Under the pieces are notes generated by a model. The model saw only the letters and a program-made list of their open reading frames with translations. It was not told the DNA's origin and ran no database searches. A stretch of DNA of 64,000 nt from Microbacterium proteolyticum (GTDB taxonomy: Bacteria; Actinomycetota; Actinomycetes; Actinomycetales; Microbacteriaceae), in NCBI RefSeq assembly GCF_030818075.1, contig NZ_JAUSZZ010000001.1, positions 1,426,001 to 1,490,000 of the forward strand, read 5' to 3'. The position numbers and the translations under genes were made by a program. Shown piece after piece: positions 36,394-45,109 of the stretch. Position 1 is the first letter of the stretch; every line of letters begins with the position of its first letter.

Positions 36394-37152
36394 TCAGGCG
36401 AACATCTGCCGGAGGATGCGGAGGTCGCCGACGTCGAGGGCGTTCGCGATGAGGTCCGCATCGGCGGGGTTCGGGAACAGCCCGGACAGGTCGTTCTGGA
36501 AGATCACGCGCATCGCATCGACGTCGCCCGCCTGCGCAGCAGTGCTCATCGCCTCGACCGCGTCCTGATACGGGATCTGCTGGTAGCCGGCGGGTGCGTC
36601 GTCGGGGGCGAAGTACGGGATCCACGGGATCGACTCATCGGGGTGCAGCAGCAGAACCTCGCCGGGGTGAATCGTGCGGGTGTGGTTGAGCTGGGCGATC
36701 GTCAGGGCGTTCGCGATACAGAACCGTTCCGCGATCGCGTCGAGGGCGTCGCCGGCGGCGACGGTGTACGTCACGATCGCGCCCTCCGCATCCAGCCCGG
36801 CGCTTCCCGCCGCGAATTCGCGTGCGCCGCGGTCGAGGAATTCTCCGCCCACGCTGGCCGTCATCCGGCCCAGGTGCAGCCACGCCGGGTTCTCGCAACC
36901 CTCCGGACTGTTCCTCGGGATCATCGTGCCGTTTCCCACGTCCACGTAGTCGTCGCCTAACGGGTCGACCGTCTCCGCCGTGTCAACGCCCGCCCCGGAC
37001 CGCGGCTGCTCGGAAGGCTCCGGAACCTGCGCGAAAACCGGCCATGAAGCGAGCTTCCCCTGCACGGCCGCCACCGTCGGCACCGCCATCGCGAACAGGC
37101 CGGCCACGACGAAAGCGGACACGCCCACGGCGACTTTTGCGGCTCGGTTCAT
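36394..37152 (-). CDS. LysM-domain secreted or membrane-anchored protein
   Basis: 252 aa from ATG 37152. An N-terminal hydrophobic segment (AAKVAVGVSAFVVAGLFAMAVP) acts as signal or anchor, and an acidic linker follows. A LysM-type peptidoglycan-binding motif lies near residues 130-180 (YTVAAGDALDAIAERFCIA...LNHTRTIHPGEVLLL), and a ~70-residue C-terminal helical part follows it. No catalytic domain. TACGTT (37159-37164) lies 6 nt before the ATG, so it is probably leaderless. Likely cell-wall associated. Confidence 0.78.
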   Translation of the reverse strand: MNRAAKVAVGVSAFVVAGLFAMAVPTVAAVQGKLASWPVFAQVPEPSEQPRSGAGVDTAETVDPLGDDYVDVGNGTMIPRNSPEGCENPAWLHLGRMTASVGGEFLDRGAREFAAGSAGLDAEGAIVTYTVAAGDALDAIAERFCIANALTIAQLNHTRTIHPGEVLLLHPDESIPWIPYFAPDDAPAGYQQIPYQDAVEAMSTAAQAGDVDAMRVIFQNDLSGLFPNPADADLIANALDVGDLRILRQMFA

Positions 37153-37158
37153 GCGATG

Positions 37159-37164
37159 AACGTA
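37159..37164 (-). promoter_or_regulatory. -10 hexamer TACGTT, leaderless start of the LysM gene
   Basis: TACGTT on the - strand, 6 nt, then ATG 37152; no ribosome-binding sequence. Confidence 0.45.
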
Positions 37165-37352
37165 TGCGAATCGCACTGCTCAGGGAAGCCGCGAGCCACG
37201 ATCGCGCGGGCGTTGGAGCTCGGTGTCGAGGGCACCTCGCCGGGCGGCTGTACTCGCACGCATTTTTCGCGGGATGCCGCAAGCCACTGTCGATGCAATA
37301 CCGGGCCGCTAGAAACGGGCCTATCGCATCAGCCGGCTGCAGGGAGTTCTCG

Positions 37353-38330
37353 ATGACGATCTACGGGTATCACGCCTCACACGAGCAGGTCGCCCCGCGC
37401 GAGCTCCTCGCCTCGGTCAAGCGCGCCGAGCAGGCGGGCTTCGACGCGGCGATGTGCAGCGACCACCTCACCCCGTGGAGCGAGCGGCAGGCACACTCCG
37501 GCTTCGCCTGGTCGTGGCTCGGTGCGGCGTTGGAGGCGACGTCACTGACGTACGGGGTGGTCAACGCCCCCGGACAGCGGTATCACCCGGTCATCATCGC
37601 CCAGGCCATCGCGACCCTCGAGCAGATGAACCCCGGCCGGTTCTGGGCCGCGCTCGGGTCGGGGCAGGCCATCAACGAGCACATCACCGGCGACCGGTGG
37701 CCCGATAAGGACACGCGCAAGGCGCGGCTGCGCGAGAGCGTCGACGTGATCCGCGCTCTGCTCGCGGGTGAGGAGGTCACTCACGAGGGGCTGATCACCG
37801 TCGACCGCGCTCGCGTGTGGTCGCTTCCCGCCACCCCGCCGCCGCTGATCGGCGCCGCCATCACCGAGGCGACGGCCGGATGGGCGGGAGAGTGGGCCGA
37901 CGGCCTCATCACCATCTCGCAGCCCCTCGATCAACTGCGTCGGGTGGTCGGCGCCTACCGCGACGCGGGCGGCCGCGGAGACGTGTTCATCCAGGCGCAG
38001 GTCAGCCTGGAGGACACCCGCGACAAGGCGCTCGCCGTGGCGCACGATCAGTGGCGCACGAACATCTTCCCGTCGCCGCTGAGCTGGGATCTGCCCACCG
38101 TGGAGCACTTCGACCAGGCCGCCGAACACGTGAGCCAATCCGCTGTGGCCGAGGCCGTCTTCTGCACCGCGGATGCCGGTGAGCTCGCCGAGCACCTGCA
38201 CGCTTTCGAGTCGGTCGGTGCATCCCGCGTCTACATCCACGGTGTGACGCAAGACCAGGCCCGCTACATCGACCGTATGGGGGAGCAGGTGCTGCCGCAG
38301 CTGCGCGTGCCCGCGGGGACCGGCGTCTGA
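37353..38330 (+). CDS. luciferase-like flavin oxidoreductase (TIGR03885-type)
   Basis: 325 aa, single-domain bacterial luciferase-like (LLM) TIM barrel. Typical stretches: YGYHASHEQVAPRELL, CSDHLTPWSERQ, LGSGQAINEHITGDRWP, LIGAAITEATAGWAGEWADG. The N-terminal YGYHASHEQ pattern fits the non-F420 subgroup that uses FMN (TIGR03885), as far as I can judge by eye. Substrate unknown. ATG 37353 has AGGGAG 6 nt upstream. Confidence 0.78.
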   Translation: MTIYGYHASHEQVAPRELLASVKRAEQAGFDAAMCSDHLTPWSERQAHSGFAWSWLGAALEATSLTYGVVNAPGQRYHPVIIAQAIATLEQMNPGRFWAALGSGQAINEHITGDRWPDKDTRKARLRESVDVIRALLAGEEVTHEGLITVDRARVWSLPATPPPLIGAAITEATAGWAGEWADGLITISQPLDQLRRVVGAYRDAGGRGDVFIQAQVSLEDTRDKALAVAHDQWRTNIFPSPLSWDLPTVEHFDQAAEHVSQSAVAEAVFCTADAGELAEHLHAFESVGASRVYIHGVTQDQARYIDRMGEQVLPQLRVPAGTGV

Positions 38331-38377
38331 GCGCGATCTCGTCTTCGGTCGGGCGCGCGGACTCCGGGGAGCATCGC

Positions 38378-38412
38378 GAGACGGAGAGCGTGCGATGACC
38401 CCGCTCCGTCTC
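38378..38412 (+). terminator. hairpin after the luciferase-like gene
   Basis: GAGACGGAG/CTCCGTCTC, perfect 9-bp stem, 17-nt loop, 48 bp after the stop and between convergent genes. Confidence 0.5.
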
Positions 38413-38488
38413 GTGACGCCGCGACGGGGGCCGCGAGCCAGAGCCGGTCTTCGCGATCGACGGACCGTGGGTCGGGTCGGCGCGGTCG

Positions 38489-39430
38489 TCAGGTGTCGAG
38501 GTTGAGCACCATCTCGCGGCGTCCGAGGGCGCGGTCCTGGTCTCGCCGGCGCAGGAGCTCGGCTCGTACGGCGCGGATGAAAGCGCTCATGACCGGGTTG
38601 GGCTGCCCTGACAGCCACACCATCGACAGGGGGGTCGCCGCCCACTCTTCTTGGATCGGAACGAAACGGACACCGGGGATCGGAATGTAGGACGACACCG
38701 ACGGCATGATCGAGACGGCCAGCCCGCATGCAACGATGCTGAGCAGCGAGAGGTCGTTCGCTGCCCGCAACGGAATCCGCGGATTGAAACCCGCCCGGAT
38801 GCACGCGGTCAGAATGCGGTCGAAGGCCTGCGGCGCGTCTTCCCGATGGAACGTCACGAAGTCTTCATCGGCGAGGTCGACGAGAGAAACGCTGTCGCGG
38901 CCGGCTATCGGATGGTCGGCGTGGACGGCGCACACGAGCGGCTCCATGCCGACGTAGTCCACCTCGAAGCGGTCGTCGATTCCCCAGACGCGCGTGAATC
39001 CGAAATCGATCGAACCGCGGGCGATGTCGGAGAGGACCGCCATTTCTTCGCTCTCCTCGATCAACAGGCGGACCGTGGGGTGGGTTCGCCGGAAGTCACG
39101 CACGACCGTCGGGAGCAGGCCGCCCAGGACCGAACTGTTGCTTCCCACGCGCAGGGGGAAGACATCGGCGACGACGGAGTCGAGGAGCGCCTCCGTCTGA
39201 TCGATCTGCTGGAGGATGCGCTTGCCTTCGGCGAGCAGCAGATGACCCGCCGGAGTGAGCCGGGGAGCCATTCTGGCGCGCCGCTCGAACAACCGTGTAC
39301 CCAGCCGTTTCTCGAGTCGGGCGATCGCCTGACTGAGCGGTGGTTGGGTCATCTGCAGGCGTGCGGCCGCTCGCGTGAACGACAGGTCTTCGGCGACCGC
39401 TATGAAGTACGTGAGTTCACGGATTTCCAT
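38489..39430 (-). CDS. LysR family transcriptional regulator
   Basis: 313 aa. N-terminal winged HTH (MEIRELTYFIAVAEDLSFTRAAARL...QPPLSQAIARLE) and a full periplasmic-binding-fold effector domain (LRVGSNSSVLGGLLPTVVRDF onward). Start ATG 39430 with AGAGGA upstream. Divergent from the FAD oxidase/ABC transporter operon, which it most likely controls through the perfect palindrome at 39443-39465, located 12 bp upstream of its own start. Confidence 0.9.
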   Translation of the reverse strand: MEIRELTYFIAVAEDLSFTRAAARLQMTQPPLSQAIARLEKRLGTRLFERRARMAPRLTPAGHLLLAEGKRILQQIDQTEALLDSVVADVFPLRVGSNSSVLGGLLPTVVRDFRRTHPTVRLLIEESEEMAVLSDIARGSIDFGFTRVWGIDDRFEVDYVGMEPLVCAVHADHPIAGRDSVSLVDLADEDFVTFHREDAPQAFDRILTACIRAGFNPRIPLRAANDLSLLSIVACGLAVSIMPSVSSYIPIPGVRFVPIQEEWAATPLSMVWLSGQPNPVMSAFIRAVRAELLRRRDQDRALGRREMVLNLDT

Positions 39431-39442
39431 CCCGCGGCGTCC

Positions 39443-39465
39443 TCTCATATCCGCTGCATATGAGA
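39443..39465. promoter_or_regulatory. LysR operator, perfect 8-bp arms
   Basis: TCTCATAT-N7-ATATGAGA, an AT-rich interrupted palindrome of T-N11-A type, between the divergent LysR and oxidase genes. LysR proteins bind such sites (T-N11-A box). Confidence 0.7.
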
Positions 39466-39602
39466 CTACGCACTTTGGATATTTGGCGCAGGGATGTGAC
39501 GCGCGGGTAAACAGGCTTTGTCGAATCGGCGGGACGGGGATGACAGGTCGTCCGCATCCGCCCGCCCGATTCGCGGAAGCCGCGACAGGAAGAGAAGGAC
39601 TC

Positions 39603-40847
39603 ATGACCGGAAGCACCACCCCCCTCGAGGCCGATGTGATCGTGGTCGGCCTCGGCGCCTGGGGATCTCAGGCGCTGTGGCGACTCGCGTCGCGCGGGGT
39701 CCGCGTGATCGGCGTCGAGCGCTTCGGCATCGGTCACAACCTCGGCTCGACCCATGGTGCGACCCGTCTCTTCCGCATCGCCTGCATGGAGCACCCGGGG
39801 CTGGCGCCGATCGCGCTGCGCGCTCGCGATCTCTGGTACGAGCTCGGTGCCGCAACCGGGCAGACGCTCCTGCGTCAGACCGGGGGGCTGATGGTGGGAC
39901 CGGCTGACGGTCAGGTCGTGACCGGGACCCTGCGTGCGGCGGAGCACGCCGGCATCGATGTCACCGTGCTCGACAACGCGGAGCTGGCGAAGCAGTTCCC
40001 CCAGTACGCGGCTCTCGGGCCCGACCACATCGGCGTCTGGGACCCTGCGGCGGGTCTCGCATATCCCGAGCGGGGCGTGCGCGCCGCCGTCGCCGCGGCC
40101 GAGGAACTCGGCGCGACGGTCCTGTCGGACACGCGCGTGACGAACATCGATCTGGTCGATGGTGGCGTCGTCGTCCGGGCCGGTGGGTACACCCTGCGCG
40201 CGCCGAGGATCGTCATGGCGATGGGCGCATGGATGCCGAAGTTCGTCGATGTCCCGCTGGTAGCCCGACGCACACCGATGTTCTGGTTCGAGGGTGAGAA
40301 CCCGGGCGACATCGAGGCGGGCGGCGCCTACGCCCTGGAGAATTTCCCGGTCTTCATCCGACAGCTCAGCGACGGGACGAGTCTGTGGGGCCACGGCGCG
40401 GACACCGAAGACGGCGACGGTTACGCCGTCAAGATGGGCCTCGAAGACGCGGGAGAGGTCTTCAGTGACGCGGATGCGGACGAGGTCGACCGGTATATCC
40501 ACCGCGATGCTGATACGACCTTGCTGTCGGAGGCGGTGGGGCGGGCCTTCCCCGGCATGAATCCCGAACCGTTCAAGGCGATCCCCTGCATCGTCACCAA
40601 CTCGGTCGACCGTCAGTTCGTCATCGGCCGTCCGGGCGGCGACGAACGTATCGTCATCGCCGGCGGAGACAGCGGCCACGGGTTCAAGCACGCCCCCGCC
40701 ATCGGTGAGATCCTGGCGCAGCTCGTCCTCGATGAGGAACCGTTCACCGACGTGGCCTTCATGAGCCCCGACCGCACGTACGACGGTACGTCGTGGGCCG
40801 ACGACATGACCGTCGCTCCCCGTGCGGTCGCCACTGCTCAGAGCTGA
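39603..40847 (+). CDS. FAD-dependent amine oxidase, sarcosine/N-methyltryptophan oxidase-like
   Basis: 414 aa, monomeric sarcosine oxidase family. FAD-binding GLGAWGSQALWRLASRG near residue 15, GIGHNLGSTHGATRLFRIA (family hallmark SSHG-x-R-R-like), YPERGVRAAV, and C-terminal GGDSGHGFKHAPAIGE. The Cys for covalent FAD is probably that of KAIPCIVTN (canonical K-x-C-x-Y/N region). It would demethylate or oxidise an N-methyl or secondary amino acid, giving H2O2. SD AAGGA; the first gene of an operon with a polar amino acid importer. Confidence 0.85.
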   Translation: MTGSTTPLEADVIVVGLGAWGSQALWRLASRGVRVIGVERFGIGHNLGSTHGATRLFRIACMEHPGLAPIALRARDLWYELGAATGQTLLRQTGGLMVGPADGQVVTGTLRAAEHAGIDVTVLDNAELAKQFPQYAALGPDHIGVWDPAAGLAYPERGVRAAVAAAEELGATVLSDTRVTNIDLVDGGVVVRAGGYTLRAPRIVMAMGAWMPKFVDVPLVARRTPMFWFEGENPGDIEAGGAYALENFPVFIRQLSDGTSLWGHGADTEDGDGYAVKMGLEDAGEVFSDADADEVDRYIHRDADTTLLSEAVGRAFPGMNPEPFKAIPCIVTNSVDRQFVIGRPGGDERIVIAGGDSGHGFKHAPAIGEILAQLVLDEEPFTDVAFMSPDRTYDGTSWADDMTVAPRAVATAQS

Positions 40848-40940
40848 CCGCGCTTGCGCCGAGTCCCGGCATCCCTCACCCGCTTCACCTCCAGAGCACC
40901 ACACCACCCGCACCACCCGAAACCCGAAGGAATGACCCCC

Positions 40941-41766
40941 ATGAAGACCCTCAGAGCCCGACGTCTGGTGCCATTGGCCGCCGTGGCGGCGGCTGTCCTC
41001 GTGCTCGCAGCATGCTCCGGCCCCGCTGCCGACGAGACGTCCAACGAACTCGACACCCTCAGCCCGGGGACGCTTCGCATCGGTGCGACCGGGGACGCCA
41101 AACCCTACGCCTACACCGAGAACGGCGAGTTGAAAGGCTTCGACGTCGAGATCGCCCGGGAGGTCGCCAAGAGGCTCGGCCTCGAGCCGGAGTTCGTCGC
41201 ACAGGAGTTCTCCGCCCTGCTCCCGGCCGTCGCGAACGGTCAGCTCGACATGGCTGCCGCGTCCATCAGCGACACCGAGAAGCGACGGGAGACGGTGGAT
41301 TTCAGCGATCACTACTTCATCGGCTACATCTCGGTTCTCGCCGCCACGTCATCCGGTATCACCGACGACGTCTCATCGCTCGCCGGTAAGCGGTTGGGGT
41401 TGGTTCAAGGAACCATCCAGGACGAATACGCACAGGCCAACTTCGCCGGAGCGGAACTCGTTCGTTTCCCCGACAACAACAGTGCGATCGCAGCCCTGAA
41501 CTCCGGGACCATCGACGCCCACTTTCCTCGACTTCCCCGTCGCCGAAGACTACGCCGAGCAGTCGGGCGGGAAGACGGCGATCGCGATCAACGTGCCGGT
41601 GCCCGATTTTCCGGTCGGGTTCGGGCTCCCCAAGGGCAACGAGAAGCTCGCCTCTGCGGTCAACGGCGCGCTCGCCGACATCATCGCCGACGGCACATGG
41701 CTCGAGATCGACATGGCCTACTTCCCGGACCAGCCGGTTCCGGCGCAGTTCCAGCCCACCACCTGA
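40941..41766 (+). pseudogene. polar amino acid ABC transporter substrate-binding lipoprotein, +1 frameshift
   Basis: Lipoprotein signal MKTLRARRLVP... with lipobox VLAAC, then a SBP_bac_3-type binding domain (LRIGATGDAKPYAY, FDVEIAREVAKRLG). The frame breaks at ACTTTCC (41522-41528): removing one T restores DAHFLDFPVAEDYAEQSGG and the family C-terminus down to TGA 41764-41766, giving 274 aa. As written the protein diverges after ~195 residues. Either a recent mutation or a homopolymer error. ATG 40941 has GAAGGA 9 nt upstream. Confidence 0.85.
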
Positions 41767-41853
41767 GATCCGCCGGGCCCGGCGTGAGGCCGGGCCCGGC
41801 CGGCGGGATCCCGTCGGCATGTACACGTCCCGCCCCCGACTGCAAGGACCACC

Positions 41854-42690
41854 ATGGATTTCCTCGACGCACTCGCCAACATCGCCCGGAGCTTCTTCGA
41901 CATCGAGGCCATGTTGCGAACCCTGCCGAACGTACTCGCGTACGGGCTTTGGAACACCCTCATCCTCGCGCTCAGCGCCACGGCGGTCGGGATCGTCGTG
42001 GGGCTCCTGCTCGCGATGATGGGCACGAGCCGCCATGTCGTTCCGCGGCTGCTCAGTCGCGTCTACACCGATGTGTTCCGAGGCTTGCCCGCGATCCTGA
42101 CGATTCTCATCATCGGCACCGGTCTCGCGCCCATCTTCAATCTGTTCACCCGCGGCAATCCCTATCCGCTCGGGATCCTCACACTCAGCCTCATCGCCAG
42201 CGCGTACATCGGGGAGATCTTCCGTGCCGGAATTCTCGCTGTCGATCGCGGCCAGCTCGAGGGCGCCCGAGCCCTCGGGATGAGCCACGGTGATGCGATG
42301 CGCCTCGTCGTCATCCCCCAGGGGATCCGGCAGGTTCTGCCGTCGCTGGTCAACCAGTTCATCGCGATCGTCAAGGACTCCTCGCTGGTCTACTTCCTCG
42401 GTCTCATCACCACTCAGCGAGAGCTGTTCCGCATCGGACAAGACGAAGCCGTGACCAGCGGCAATCTCTCCCCGCTCGTCCTGGCCGGCATCTTCTACCT
42501 CCTGATCACCGTTCCCCTCACCCACGTCGTCAACGCGCTGGATCGGCGTCTGCGCGAGGGACGCAGGCCCCGCCGGAGTTCGGCGACGATCTCGCCGCCG
42601 CCGCACACAGCCGCCGTCGACGTCATATCCGCGACGCCCCGCGACGCTTCCCCCAGCCGCACGACGACCACCATCGGAGGATCACGATGA
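41854..42690 (+). CDS. polar amino acid ABC transporter permease
   Basis: 278 aa, HisMQ/GlnP-type permease. Several TM helices; the EAA loop is [24 protein letters not shown], followed by [18 protein letters not shown]. It has an unusual ~45-residue hydrophilic C-terminal tail rich in Arg, Ser and Thr. AAGGA precedes ATG 41854; the stop overlaps the ATPase start (ATGA 42687-42690). Confidence 0.9.
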   Translation: MDFLDALANIARSFFDIEAMLRTLPNVLAYGLWNTLILALSATAVGIVVGLLLAMMGTSRHVVPRLLSRVYTDVFRGLPAILTILIIGTGLAPIFNLFTRGNPYPLGILTLSLIASAYIGEIFRAGILAVDRGQLEGARALGMSHGDAMRLVVIPQGIRQVLPSLVNQFIAIVKDSSLVYFLGLITTQRELFRIGQDEAVTSGNLSPLVLAGIFYLLITVPLTHVVNALDRRLREGRRPRRSSATISPPPHTAAVDVISATPRDASPSRTTTTIGGSR

Positions 42691-43457
42691 ACGCGCTGAC
42701 CACCGCTGCCGTACGGGCCGACTCCCTGCCCGCGGCGGGATCGCTGCAGATCCGCGGACTGACGAAGAATTTCGGCGATGCGCAGGTCCTGCACGGGATC
42801 GATCTCGACGTCCCGGCGGGCAGCACGACGTGCATCATCGGTCCCTCGGGCTCGGGCAAGTCCACGGTCCTGCGATGTGTGAACCGCCTCGAGGAGTCCT
42901 CCGGGGGGACCATCCTGCTGGACGGTGCCGATGTGAGCCAGCTGAACGACGACGTCCTGCGCCGACGCGTCGGGATGGTCTTCCAGCACTTCAATCTCTT
43001 CCCGCATCGAACGGTGATCGACAACATCACCCTCCCGCTGCGGCGCGTCCGGCGTATCTCGAAAGATGCCGCACGACAGATCGCCCTCGCTCGACTCGAC
43101 GAGGTCGGACTCGCCGAGAAGGCGGACGTACGGCCGTCTTCGCTGTCAGGCGGACAGAAGCAACGCGTCGCGATCGCGCGCGCTCTGTCGATGAGCCCGG
43201 AGGTGATGCTTTTCGACGAGGCCACGTCGGCGCTGGATCCTGAACTGGTCAAGGGGGTCCTGGCCCTCATGAAGGGCTTGGCCGAAGCGGGGATGACGAT
43301 GGTGGTGGTCACCCACGAGATGGGCTTCGCCCGCGAGGCGGCAGACAACGTCGTCTTCATGGACCGAGGCGTGGTCGTGGAATCCGGGTCACCCGAGGAC
43401 ATCTTCGACCGCCCTCGCACGCAGCGTCTCAGGACGTTCCTCGAACAGGTGCTCTGA
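42687..43457 (+). CDS. polar amino acid ABC transporter ATP-binding protein
   Basis: 256 aa, GlnQ/HisP type. Walker [11 protein letters not shown]-loop [11 protein letters not shown], signature [12 protein letters not shown], Walker [16 protein letters not shown]-loop VVTHEMGFA. It energises the importer encoded by the two upstream genes; with the FAD oxidase it suggests uptake and oxidation of one amino acid-like compound. Confidence 0.92.
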   Translation: MNALTTAAVRADSLPAAGSLQIRGLTKNFGDAQVLHGIDLDVPAGSTTCIIGPSGSGKSTVLRCVNRLEESSGGTILLDGADVSQLNDDVLRRRVGMVFQHFNLFPHRTVIDNITLPLRRVRRISKDAARQIALARLDEVGLAEKADVRPSSLSGGQKQRVAIARALSMSPEVMLFDEATSALDPELVKGVLALMKGLAEAGMTMVVVTHEMGFAREAADNVVFMDRGVVVESGSPEDIFDRPRTQRLRTFLEQVL

Positions 43458-43760
43458 ACGCCTGCTGCGGTGCGGACCCGATCGATTCGCACCGGCGGGA
43501 AGGGGGCGGCCGGTCGACCACTCTCGCGCTGGGACACGGCATTCGGAGGGATTTGGCATGCGAAAGGAAGGCGATCCGAGCGATCCGGGGACTCGCTGAC
43601 TTCGGGGCGCTTCCTACCGGCCCACCGCACCGACTCGGCATGGCGCGAGCATTCGCCGCGGCGCAGGAACCGATCGGTTCACATCATTCGACCGACGCGC
43701 GTGTGGGGCGTCGCCCCCGCCTCCTTGTGACGACACGGCAACTCGCCGCCGCGGAGGAGA
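43458..43760. other. 303-bp convergent intergenic gap
   Basis: No gene or RNA is supported. It contains a small GGGGCG/CGCCCC hairpin near 43708 that could end transcription of the ABC operon. Nothing else stands out. Confidence 0.4.
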
Positions 43761-44135
43761 TCAGGCGGGTGGTGGGCCGATCACCGCATCCGTTCCTGTT
43801 TTGGTGGGTGCGAGGGTCACTGCGTCGCCGGTGAACAGAAATGTTTGCGCGTAGCGGCCGTCGATTTGGGAGGTCAGGAAGGTCCCGCGTGGGCCGTCCT
43901 CGGTGAACCAGGCGCTGTCGCCTGCGGTGTAGTCAGCGACGAGGGCGTCCCACTCACCCTGCGTAGCCGGCGAGCAGTCGGAGGAGTCGTCAGGATTCTC
44001 GCTGTCGACGCAGTCGACCCCCTGGGCCGATACGGGCACCGGCGGCAGCTTGATCGCCCCTTCGGGGAGCACACGCGCGACCACGGTCAGATCCGGCGAC
44101 GGGTCTGTGATGTTCTCGCACGTCGCCGCGGTCAC
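43761..44135 (-). CDS. 124-aa hypothetical protein coupled to marR
   Basis: Acidic, with four Cys, three of them in two clusters (VDCVDSENPDDSSDC). The chain looks like the mature part of a secreted or lipo-protein but lacks a signal peptide. GTG 44135 overlaps the marR stop (GTGA), which suggests either genuine coupling or that the 3' part of a larger gene was joined here by rearrangement. Family not recognised. Confidence 0.5.
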   Translation of the reverse strand: MTAATCENITDPSPDLTVVARVLPEGAIKLPPVPVSAQGVDCVDSENPDDSSDCSPATQGEWDALVADYTAGDSAWFTEDGPRGTFLTSQIDGRYAQTFLFTGDAVTLAPTKTGTDAVIGPPPA

Positions 44136-44626
44136 TCCTTGTCGAACTCAGCCTGAATAGCGCGGAGCGCCGTGGTCGCGCGATCGAGGCTCACAACGAA
44201 TGCTGCTCGATCCTTCCCGTCGAATGCTTGCGCGAGGGAGTCTTCGACGTGGCGCACAGCCTCGTCCGCACGTAACACGAGCTCCTCGCCTGCGGGAGAG
44301 AGAGTCGTCACGAGGACGCGGACGTGAAGCGGAGAATTCTGGCGCACGATGAGATCTTTCGACTCGAGATTGCCGAGAATCGTGGCCATCGTCTGAGGGC
44401 TCACGAGCGCCGCTCGCGCGAGCTGAGCCGCCGACTGCCCCGGGAGATAGTGGAGAGCGAGCAGAGCAATGTACTGCGGGACCGTCAACCCAAACGGCTT
44501 CAGGGCGCGGGACTTGGCAGCGATGAGGGCTTGCTCCGCCGCCTTGAGGTGAGTCCCCACGCGCTCTTGCAGCACCCGCTCACCCTCGGCAGCACGGACC
44601 TCTGCGTCTGGCATCGCACTCTCCAT
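44132..44626 (-). CDS. MarR family regulator
   Basis: 164 aa. Winged HTH core (LTVPQYIALLALHYLPGQSAAQLARAALVSPQTMATILGNLE, wing near RQNSPLHVRVLVTTLSPAG). ATG 44626 lies 8 nt after TAGGAT, so the mRNA is probably leaderless. A CAGANNTCTG palindrome sits 10 bp upstream of that -10 and an identical type sits in the divergent MMPL promoter, so it probably represses both itself and the exporter operon. Confidence 0.85.
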   Translation of the reverse strand: MESAMPDAEVRAAEGERVLQERVGTHLKAAEQALIAAKSRALKPFGLTVPQYIALLALHYLPGQSAAQLARAALVSPQTMATILGNLESKDLIVRQNSPLHVRVLVTTLSPAGEELVLRADEAVRHVEDSLAQAFDGKDRAAFVVSLDRATTALRAIQAEFDKE

Positions 44627-44634
44627 ATTTCTGA

Positions 44635-44640
44635 ATCCTA
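44635..44640 (-). promoter_or_regulatory. -10 hexamer TAGGAT of marR (leaderless)
   Basis: TAGGAT on the - strand followed by 8 nt and ATG 44626. Confidence 0.5.
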
Positions 44641-44650
44641 GGCCTCGCAA

Positions 44651-44660
44651 CAGAGATCTG
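44651..44660. promoter_or_regulatory. MarR operator 1, CAGAGATCTG
   Basis: AACAGAGATCTG at 44649-44660, inverted repeat CAGA-N2-TCTG, between the expected -35 and -10 of the marR promoter. Confidence 0.5.
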
Positions 44661-44770
44661 GCTGAAATCAGAGCTCGCGCACTCACCCCAGGTCGGATGC
44701 GGATTCCCTGGCGCTGCACGGGAGATCGACCGGGCCCGTAGTGCACGTGGGTCAGAGTGCACCCTAGTAA

Positions 44771-44780
44771 CAGAGGTCTG
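44771..44780. promoter_or_regulatory. MarR operator 2, CAGAGGTCTG
   Basis: AACAGAGGTCTG at 44769-44780, 120 bp from operator 1 and directly upstream of the -10 TATAAA (44782-44787). Confidence 0.5.
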
Positions 44781-44781
44781 C

Positions 44782-44787
44782 TATAAA
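44782..44787 (+). promoter_or_regulatory. -10 TATAAA of the MMPL operon
   Basis: An AT-rich TATAAAGT directly after operator 2; a repressor bound there would occlude it. No clear -35. Confidence 0.4.
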
Positions 44788-44830
44788 GTTGAGTACGAAC
44801 GTGCGACAGCGCACATACTCAGGAGTGAGG

Positions 44831-45001
44831 ATGAGCATCGACCCGGGGGCAACGTTGATCGAACGAGCACAACGAGCACAACAGACCGAGAACCGGACGT
44901 CGTTGACGCCACCAACGGTCGTGATGCCAGTTGCCGGGGGTGAGGCAACATGCGTCCTGCGTTTTGACCTACCAGTGCCCAGGCAACATGCGCCTGCGTA
45001 G
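44831..45001 (+). CDS. 56-codon ORF upstream of the MMPL gene
   Basis: ATG 44831 has AGGAG 6 nt upstream. The product starts MSIDPGATLIERAQRAQQ and has no recognisable domain; it contains a short repeat (GAGCACAAC twice). 108 bp of unassigned sequence separate it from the MMPL start. It could be a leader ORF or a relic. Confidence 0.35.
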   Translation: MSIDPGATLIERAQRAQQTENRTSLTPPTVVMPVAGGEATCVLRFDLPVPRQHAPA

Positions 45002-45109
45002 AACTGCCCGACCCAGCTGCCGCTGCACCGAGGTTCACGATCCTGGACAACGTCCTGCTCGAGACTCAGCCCAGCGCTGACTTCGCAGAAATCTGAAGAA
45101 AGAGACGAC

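Noticed and set aside
40941..42293. Long fused frame from the binding protein through the permease region
   Set aside because: Beyond the frameshift near 41525 the frame reads Arg-rich nonsense out of phase with the permease gene; the correct reading needs a one-base deletion.
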